DNA of 10,900 nucleotides from Desulfobacteraceae bacterium. GTDB lineage: Bacteria; Desulfobacterota; Desulfobacteria; Desulfobacterales; Desulfobacteraceae. The notes under the pieces were generated by a model. That model was not told where the DNA came from and ran no database searches. It saw only the letters and a list, made by a program, of their open reading frames with translations. Below, piece by piece: positions 6,723 through 10,900 of the stretch. The stretch is taken from NCBI GenBank assembly GCA_015486915.1, contig WFQS01000510.1, positions 1 through 10,900 on the forward strand. The letters run 5' to 3'. The position numbers and the translations under genes are program-made. Positions within the stretch are counted from its first letter, which is position 1. Each line of letters starts with the position of its first letter.

Positions 6723-8896
6723 AACAGCTTACCATAGCCCTTGCAGGTAATCCAAATTCAGGAAAAACTACTATTTTCAATGACCTTACAGGTGCCAGGC
6801 AGAAAGTTGGAAACTGGCCCGGGGTTACTGTGGAAAAAAAAGAGGGCAGGTTAAAGAAAAACGGGTATGACCTTAAAATTGTGGATCTTCCCGGCACGTA
6901 CAGCCTTACACCATTTTCCATGGAGGAGATTGCAGCAAGGGATTTTATTTTAAATGAAAAACCCGATGTTGTTGTAAATATTATTGATGCTGCCAATCTT
7001 GAGAGAAGTCTTTTCCTTGCCATGCAGATAGTAGAACTTGACAGGCCCGTTGTTTTTGCGCTTAATATGGCTGATCTTGCAAAATCCAAAGGAATGGTCA
7101 TAGATACGGAAAAACTTTCTTTGCTTTTAAACCTTCCTGTGGTTTTCACCGTGGCCAACAAGGGTAAGGGTATAGATGATTTAATTGACACGGCTGTTAA
7201 TGAGGCAGAATCCTTTCCGGATGGTAAAAAGGGCCGCAAGGTTATATACAACAGAGAAATAAATTCCATGATATCTCATCTTGTAGAGGAGCTTGACAGG
7301 GATTTTAAGGAATTGATAGTCTATCCCAACCGCTGGACAGCCATAAAACTTCTTGAAGATGATAAGGTTGTAAAAGAAAATTTACAGCAGATATCAAAAG
7401 AAAGAGCAGCTGTGATTTTAAAGCACAGTGAAGAATTCAGACACCGAATTGAAGACCTTTTCCAGGATGATCCGGAAATTGTGTTAACCGATGAATGCTA
7501 CGGGTTCATTGCAGGAATTGTAAAGGAAACACTTCTCATATCTTCGAGAAAAAAAGCTGATATTTCAAGGAACATAGATCTTGTTCTTACAAACAGATTT
7601 TTAGGCCTTCCCATTTTTGTATTTTTCATATGGGTTATGTTCCAGCTTACCTTTTCCCTTGGCGCATATCCCACTGACTGGATCAATTCCGGTGTTTCTC
7701 TGTTTTCATCATTTCTTGGCGGTATCCTTCCCAATGGTCTTTTTAAGGATTTGATTTTAAACGGTATTGTAGCAGGCATTGGAAGTGTAATTATTTTTCT
7801 GCCCAATATTCTCATACTTTTTTTCTGCATTGCATTGTTTGAGGATACAGGATACATGGCAAGGGCAGCATTTCTCATGGACCGCATAATGCACATTATA
7901 GGCCTGCACGGCAAATCATTTATTCCAATGCTCATGGGTTTCGGGTGCAATGTTCCTGCCATTATGGCGGCACGCACCCTGGAGTCGAGAAAAGACAGAA
8001 TACTTACCATTCTCATCACTCCTTTTATGTCATGTTCCGCACGACTGCCTGTTTATATTATTCTCGCAGGTACTTTTTTCGGGGACAAAGCGGGAAGTGT
8101 TATTTTTGGGCTCTATCTCACCGGAATACTTGCTGCGATAGCTTCGGGAAGACTTTTAAGGGCTACCCTGTTAAAAGGAGCTGATGCTCCTTTTGTAATG
8201 GAACTGCCATCCTATCGCATGCCAATGTTCAAAAGTCTTATGATACACATGTGGGACCGCAGCAGAATGTTTTTAAAAAAAATGGGCGGGGTGATTCTTG
8301 TGGGGTCCGTTGTTATATGGGCATTGTCAGCTTTTCCGCGAAATATTACTTTTTCCCGTGATTATTCAAAGGCAATTGACACAATTAAAAATGAGGTGTC
8401 CTCACAAATTTTATCATCTAAGGATAAGACGTTAAAGCAAAAATTAAAAAATGAGGCCAGGACAAAGATAGCAGAGATTGAAAAGAAAAGGGAGCAGGAA
8501 AGAGCTTCAAAATCATACATCGGGCAAATTGGAAGAGCTGTTGAACCTTTTTTTAAACCTGTGGGCATAGAATGGCGATCCGGTGTATCTCTTATTGCAG
8601 GACTTGTGGCAAAAGAGGTTGTTGTCAGCACAATCGGGGTCCTTTACGGAGTTGGTGGTAAAACGGACCCTGATGCTTTGAAAAATGCCCTTGTCCATTC
8701 CGGTATGACAGGTCTTTCCGCCCTTTCCATGATGATTTTTGTGCTTTTGTATATTCCCTGTATTGCAACGGTCACGGCAATATGGAAAGAAGCTTCCATG
8801 AACTGGGCATTTTTTACCCTTTTTTATACCACAATGGTTGCATGGTCAGCATCGTTTCTGGTATATCAGACTGGTTTATTACTGGGATTCATATAA
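6719..8896 (+). CDS. feoB: ferrous iron transporter B
   Basis: This inner-membrane Fe2+ importer has an N-terminal GTPase and is 725 residues long, within the family range. G domain: G1 GNPNSGKTT 10-18, the G2 region NWPGVTVE, G3 DLPG 56-59, and G4 NMAD 116-119. A helical GDI-like domain follows to about 285. The membrane part begins near 294 and carries the two conserved Gate motifs GFGCNVPA 407-414 (Cys410) and SCSARLP 438-444 (Cys439). A long charged loop, about 541-600 and rich in Lys/Glu, with coiled-coil character, lies between the two membrane blocks. The start is TTG 6719, overlapping the regulator TGA as TTGA, with GGGAG (6706-6710) eight bases upstream. The next in-frame ATG would remove the P-loop. 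The overlap implies coupled translation with the Fur-FeoA protein, and no separate feoA or feoC is seen. Confidence 0.95.
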   Translation: MKQLTIALAGNPNSGKTTIFNDLTGARQKVGNWPGVTVEKKEGRLKKNGYDLKIVDLPGTYSLTPFSMEEIAARDFILNEKPDVVVNIIDAANLERSLFLAMQIVELDRPVVFALNMADLAKSKGMVIDTEKLSLLLNLPVVFTVANKGKGIDDLIDTAVNEAESFPDGKKGRKVIYNREINSMISHLVEELDRDFKELIVYPNRWTAIKLLEDDKVVKENLQQISKERAAVILKHSEEFRHRIEDLFQDDPEIVLTDECYGFIAGIVKETLLISSRKKADISRNIDLVLTNRFLGLPIFVFFIWVMFQLTFSLGAYPTDWINSGVSLFSSFLGGILPNGLFKDLILNGIVAGIGSVIIFLPNILILFFCIALFEDTGYMARAAFLMDRIMHIIGLHGKSFIPMLMGFGCNVPAIMAARTLESRKDRILTILITPFMSCSARLPVYIILAGTFFGDKAGSVIFGLYLTGILAAIASGRLLRATLLKGADAPFVMELPSYRMPMFKSLMIHMWDRSRMFLKKMGGVILVGSVVIWALSAFPRNITFSRDYSKAIDTIKNEVSSQILSSKDKTLKQKLKNEARTKIAEIEKKREQERASKSYIGQIGRAVEPFFKPVGIEWRSGVSLIAGLVAKEVVVSTIGVLYGVGGKTDPDALKNALVHSGMTGLSALSMMIFVLLYIPCIATVTAIWKEASMNWAFFTLFYTTMVAWSASFLVYQTGLLLGFI

Positions 8897-8910
8897 GGGA
8901 GGCTTTTTAA

Positions 8911-9387
8911 ATGAAAAAAAACAGAATGAAGGATGGTGTGAAATTTGATGGAACAGGTTTTGCCTGTTTTGTATTTATGCTGACAATTTTTCTAATTTCC
9001 ACCTCAGCTTATGCCGGGCAGCGTTTAAGTATCACTTCAAGGTTAGCTAATATCCGTTCAGGGCCCGGATCCAATTATGAAGTTCTCTGGCAGGTGGAAA
9101 AATATTATCCGGTTATTATTATCAATAAAAAGGGAAACTGGTATCATTTCAAGGATTTTGAGAATGATACCGGATGGGTGCATAAATCCCTTGTGGGAAA
9201 AGTGAGAAGTGTAATAAGTATTAAGAATAAATGTAATGTCCGGTCAGGCCCCGGCTCAAAATACAATATTGTTTTTACTGTTGAAAAAGGTGTACCTTTT
9301 AAATTTCTTGGTAAAAAAGGCAATTGGTTGAAGGTTGAGTATATGGACGGAGACCGGGGATGGATATACAAGAGTCTTGTCTGGTAA
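8911..9387 (+). CDS. secreted protein with two bacterial SH3 domains
   Basis: This 158-residue exported protein has a basic N-terminus, a hydrophobic core at about 16-32 and a signal-peptidase site after AYA (35/36). Two SH3b domains follow, about 39-95 and 101-158, each with the hallmark (N)(I/V)RSGPGS.Y at the start and a closing GW(V/I)(H/Y)KSLV. SH3b domains bind peptidoglycan or peptide partners, so it is probably periplasmic and wall-associated. GGGAGG lies just before the ATG (spacing about seven bases), and the gene starts 14 bases after the feoB stop, so it is almost certainly co-transcribed with feoB. A role in iron uptake is unproven; it is not a FeoA, whose SH3-like fold is a different family and is cytoplasmic. 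Confidence 0.8.
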   Translation: MKKNRMKDGVKFDGTGFACFVFMLTIFLISTSAYAGQRLSITSRLANIRSGPGSNYEVLWQVEKYYPVIIINKKGNWYHFKDFENDTGWVHKSLVGKVRSVISIKNKCNVRSGPGSKYNIVFTVEKGVPFKFLGKKGNWLKVEYMDGDRGWIYKSLVW

Positions 9388-9421
9388 GGCTACACTTCTC
9401 CACATCCTTTTTTTTATGCAG

Positions 9422-9446
9422 TAAAATTTTTTAAAATTTTATTTTT
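9422..9446 (+). terminator. AT-only hairpin plus T run after the feo operon
   Basis: TAAAATTT (9422-9429) pairs with AAATTTTA (9434-9441) across a four-base loop and is followed by TTTTT, G and more T. It lies 35 bases after the SH3 gene stop. The stem lacks G-C pairs, so termination may be leaky. Confidence 0.4.
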
Positions 9447-9551
9447 GTTTTTTGTTGTGAGGCAGTCTGAGAGTCATTAGATCCGCCCCATGGCAGTTAT
9501 TTGAAAACTTCTGATCAGCTGTTGTTTTTTTGTTTTGTCATGTGGTCATGG

Positions 9552-9575
9552 AAGTAATACCTGATGTGATTACTT
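9552..9575. promoter_or_regulatory. inverted repeat upstream of the TPR gene
   Basis: AAGTAAT (9552-9558) and ATTACTT (9569-9575) form a perfect 7-bp dyad with a ten-base spacer, 28 bases before the start codon. It could be an operator or a leader hairpin. No convincing -35/-10 pair is seen near it, so the role is open. Confidence 0.3.
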
Positions 9576-9602
9576 AGTTTATTAATATTTTAGAGGTGAA
9601 AA

Positions 9603-10283
9603 ATGGTAGATAAAATTTCGCGTGCACGTAAAAAAGAGCTTGAACAGCCCGATCCCTTTATGGAATCAATGCAGTCGGGAATTGATTTTTGTGTAAAACA
9701 TAAAAATCAGGTGATCTGGATTGGAAGCTTGGTATTAGTTGTTGTCATTGTTCTTTTTGGTACTATTTACAGTATAAGATCTTCAGAAGAAAATGCTTCG
9801 ACGCTACTTGCCGAAACGTTGAATGTCTATAATAACAAAGGTCCTTTAAAAGGATATGATGCCGTTAAAGCCAGTCTTTCAAAAATTCTGGAAAAGTATT
9901 CAAATACCGCAGCAGGAAGGCTTGCAAGGGTTGATTTTGCTGCCATATCTTATAAGGCGGCAGATTTTAACAAAGCGCATTCACTGTACCTTGAGGCACT
10001 TGATGATTTTAAAGATGATTCTGCAGTGAGAAATCTTTTATTGGCTTCACTTGGGCACACATGTCAGGCTGAAAAAAAATATGATGAGGCAGACAAATAT
10101 TTTAAAGAGATAACAAATGGAAGTTCTCCTTTGCTAAAGGCGGAAGCTCTGTTTAACATTGGAATGATAAATGTTACAAACGGCCATCAAAAAGAAAGCG
10201 TAAAGATGTTTAAGGAAATTGTATCAGAACATTCTGATTCCCTGTATAAGCCGCTTGCGGAAAACAGGATTGCAGGCAATTAG
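9603..10283 (+). CDS. membrane-anchored TPR protein, YfgM-like
   Basis: This 226-residue protein has a short cytoplasmic N-terminus (basic, then acidic, RARKKELEQPDPF), one membrane helix at about 37-57 (VIWIGSLVLVVVIVLFGTIY), and an extracytoplasmic helical-repeat domain. TPR-like pairs lie about 105-135, 143-174 and 178-211, with A..F......A (KAADFNKAHSLYLEAL, KKYDEADKYFKEI) periodicity. Length and layout match the YfgM family, whose E. coli member sits beside SecYEG and periplasmic chaperones. The start ATG has AGAGGTG four bases upstream. It stands alone: 215 bases separate it from the feo operon, and a mobile element lies 13 bases after its stop. Function is assigned by architecture only. 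Confidence 0.75.
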   Translation: MVDKISRARKKELEQPDPFMESMQSGIDFCVKHKNQVIWIGSLVLVVVIVLFGTIYSIRSSEENASTLLAETLNVYNNKGPLKGYDAVKASLSKILEKYSNTAAGRLARVDFAAISYKAADFNKAHSLYLEALDDFKDDSAVRNLLLASLGHTCQAEKKYDEADKYFKEITNGSSPLLKAEALFNIGMINVTNGHQKESVKMFKEIVSEHSDSLYKPLAENRIAGN

Positions 10284-10296
10284 AGTCATGATTTCA

Positions 10297-10304
10297 AATT
10301 TTTG
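10297..10304. repeat. 8-bp target duplication, left copy
   Basis: AATTTTTG abuts the left terminal repeat of the MITE-like element; the same octamer abuts the right end. It begins 13 bases after the TPR gene stop. Confidence 0.8.
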
Positions 10305-10436
10305 GTAAATATTCGGCCAAGCACTCCATCTTCCCACATTTTGGCTTTCAAAATAACATTAGTATGCTTTTGTAGTCCCAAATAGACTAATATTAAGTAC
10401 TGGCCAAAATTTACATTATTAAGGCCGAATATTTAC
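10305..10436. mobile_element. 132-bp MITE-like element with IS66-type ends
   Basis: Terminal inverted repeats GTAAATATTCGGCC (10305-10318) and its exact complement (10423-10436) bound 132 bp that hold no ORF of note. Both ends are flanked by the identical octamer AATTTTTG (10297-10304 and 10437-10444), a clean 8-bp target duplication. Inside is a second inverted pair, ATTTTGGC/GCCAAAAT (10338-10345, 10403-10410), and a central TAGTC/GACTA hairpin (10373-10389), so the whole can fold into one long arm. Ends starting GTAA with 8-bp duplications are the signature of the IS66 family, so this is probably a non-autonomous derivative moved in trans. The element and its ends are seen directly; the family is inferred. 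Confidence 0.8.
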
Positions 10437-10444
10437 AATTTTTG
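10437..10444. repeat. 8-bp target duplication, right copy
   Basis: AATTTTTG abuts the right terminal repeat and is identical to the left copy. The lack of any mismatch suggests the insertion is not very old. Confidence 0.8.
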
Positions 10445-10506
10445 TCATAAAGAACGGGAGAATTCAGGAGATTGTACGCTGGCACACATAAGATCTATGT
10501 GAGTTG

Positions 10507-10546
10507 TCATCAGCGACTGTTGTCTTTCATCAGTGACTATTGTCAT
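10507..10546. repeat. 20-bp tandem repeat, two copies
   Basis: Copies at 10507-10526 and 10527-10546 match at 17 of 20 bases; both begin TCATCAG and share GACT and TTGTC. A weaker resemblance may extend upstream. It lies between the mobile element and the terminator and is not in a gene. It could be an iterated binding site or simple slippage. Confidence 0.65.
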
Positions 10547-10584
10547 TGAAAATTTTAAGCAGGTCTGTTTTTTTTGATTTTCCA

Positions 10585-10627
10585 TTTAAAAAGGCTGCCA
10601 GGAAAGTTGACTGGCAGCCTTTTTAAA
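10585..10627. terminator. strong bidirectional intrinsic terminator
   Basis: TTTAAAAAGGCTGCCAG (10585-10601) pairs perfectly over 17 bp with CTGGCAGCCTTTTTAAA (10611-10627) around a nine-base loop. The GC-rich core GGCTGCCAG is followed by a T run on the + strand and, by symmetry, on the - strand. It would end transcription from the TPR gene about 300 bases upstream, or protect against read-through from the right. Confidence 0.85.
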
Positions 10628-10630
10628 AAA

Positions 10631-10667
10631 AGGAGGAAAAAAGATGAAAACTAACTTTTTTTGTTAG
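10631..10667 (+). CDS. seven-codon ORF with a consensus Shine-Dalgarno sequence (possible leader peptide)
   Basis: AGGAGG (10631-10636) lies seven bases before ATG 10644, an ideal ribosome binding site, yet the frame stops after MKTNFFC at TAG 10665-10667. ACTAAC (10650-10655) and GTTAGT (10663-10668) form a hairpin around a seven-T loop inside it. It could be a leader peptide for a gene to the right, or the stump of a gene broken at the T tract. Its position directly after the terminator, with no clear promoter between, weighs against strong expression. Confidence 0.3.
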
Positions 10668-10759
10668 TATGATATCTATTAAAGCAAATACCCTGCCATC
10701 CCATAGATAAATATTTTTTATTCTTTTTTTGTTTTAAGTTTTTACCAGTTTAATGCTGT

Positions 10760-10788
10760 TAAATCATATAGTTATATATCTATAATTT
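10760..10788 (+). promoter_or_regulatory. possible promoter in AT-rich tract near the right edge
   Basis: A perfect TATAAT at 10783-10788 sits in a long AT-rich tract. The hexamer 17 bases upstream (GTTAAA, 10760-10765) is a poor -35 box. A start near 10795 would give a leader carrying the TCCGG/CCGGA dyad and a 10-bp direct repeat. TATAAT occurs easily by chance in such sequence, so this is tentative. Confidence 0.25.
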
Positions 10789-10900
10789 TTTTATTTTTTT
10801 TAAATATTAATTTTTCCGGATATTTTAAAATCAGCCGGAGTTGATTATAGTTGATTATCTTACACTCAAAAGGACAGGTACTTTTTGCATTGCGTGCTAA

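Larger units (their letters stand above)
10284..10900. other. 617-bp gene-free region with a mobile element and regulatory structures
   Basis: No recognisable gene lies on either strand. In order it holds a MITE-like element with its target duplication (10297-10444), a CACATA/TATGTG hairpin (10485-10501), a 20-bp tandem repeat (10507-10546), a strong terminator (10585-10627), a seven-codon ORF with AGGAGG (10631-10667), a very AT-rich tract with TATAAT (10783-10788), a TCCGG/CCGGA dyad (10815-10839) and a GTTGATTAT(A/C) direct repeat (10840-10859). The latter part is probably the upstream region of a gene beyond the right edge. Confidence 0.6.

Noticed and set aside
6685..7269. 194-codon open frame on the - strand opposite feoB
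   Set aside because: It lies wholly opposite the conserved FeoB GTPase domain and the regulator end, has no recognisable domain, and is a by-product of codon use in the + strand gene.
7498..8019. 173-codon open frame on the - strand
   Set aside because: Opposite the FeoB Gate region with its conserved motifs; no ribosome site or domain.
10507..10546. Possible CRISPR array
   Set aside because: The two units abut with no spacer between them and there are only two copies; no cas gene is present.

Overview
The window reads as chromosomal DNA of a moderately AT-rich Gram-negative anaerobe, most likely a deltaproteobacterial sulfate reducer of the Desulfobacteraceae type (Desulfobacter/Desulfobacula-like). 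This placement is inference. It rests on a helicase resembling RecQ/UvrD fusion proteins, a Fur-FeoA-FeoA regulator fused at gene level to a feoB operon, a YfgM-like TPR protein and the AT-rich intergenic style. There is no rRNA, tRNA or CRISPR array to anchor it. All genes seen are on the + strand.

Layout. Bases 2-2824 hold the C-terminal part of a large helicase whose frame is open at the left edge. All UvrD-type SF1 motifs are present, and the part before Walker A resembles the linker of RecQ-UvrD fusion helicases. A gene-poor stretch follows (2825-3529) with an AT-rich terminator-like hairpin and a branched inverted-repeat structure ending in a T run. Next comes a small envelope-sugar cluster: an unrecognised 39-codon ORF, a family 2 (rhamnosyltransferase-like) glycosyltransferase, a 13-codon relay ORF, and an extended-SDR sugar epimerase/dehydratase. 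The relay ORF is joined to its neighbours by an ATGA overlap and a one-base gap.

The centre is a ferrous-iron uptake operon (5673-9446). A promoter candidate is overlapped by a 23-bp dyad. Then come a Fur-family repressor fused to two FeoA domains, feoB starting on a TTG that overlaps the regulator stop (TTGA), and a secreted two-domain SH3b protein 14 bases downstream, closed by an AT-only terminator-like hairpin. The fusion puts the iron sensor/repressor and the FeoA partner of FeoB in one polypeptide. The dyad over the -35 box would suit autoregulation, but neither point is proven here.

The right end carries a membrane-anchored TPR protein (YfgM-like) and 617 bases without a recognised gene. 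That stretch is rich in structure. It holds a 132-bp element with 14-bp terminal inverted repeats beginning GTAA and an exact 8-bp target duplication (an IS66-type MITE by its ends), a 20-bp tandem repeat, a strong 17-bp-stem terminator, a perfectly placed AGGAGG with a seven-codon ORF, and a TATAAT box. The last two probably belong to the region leading to a gene beyond the right edge.
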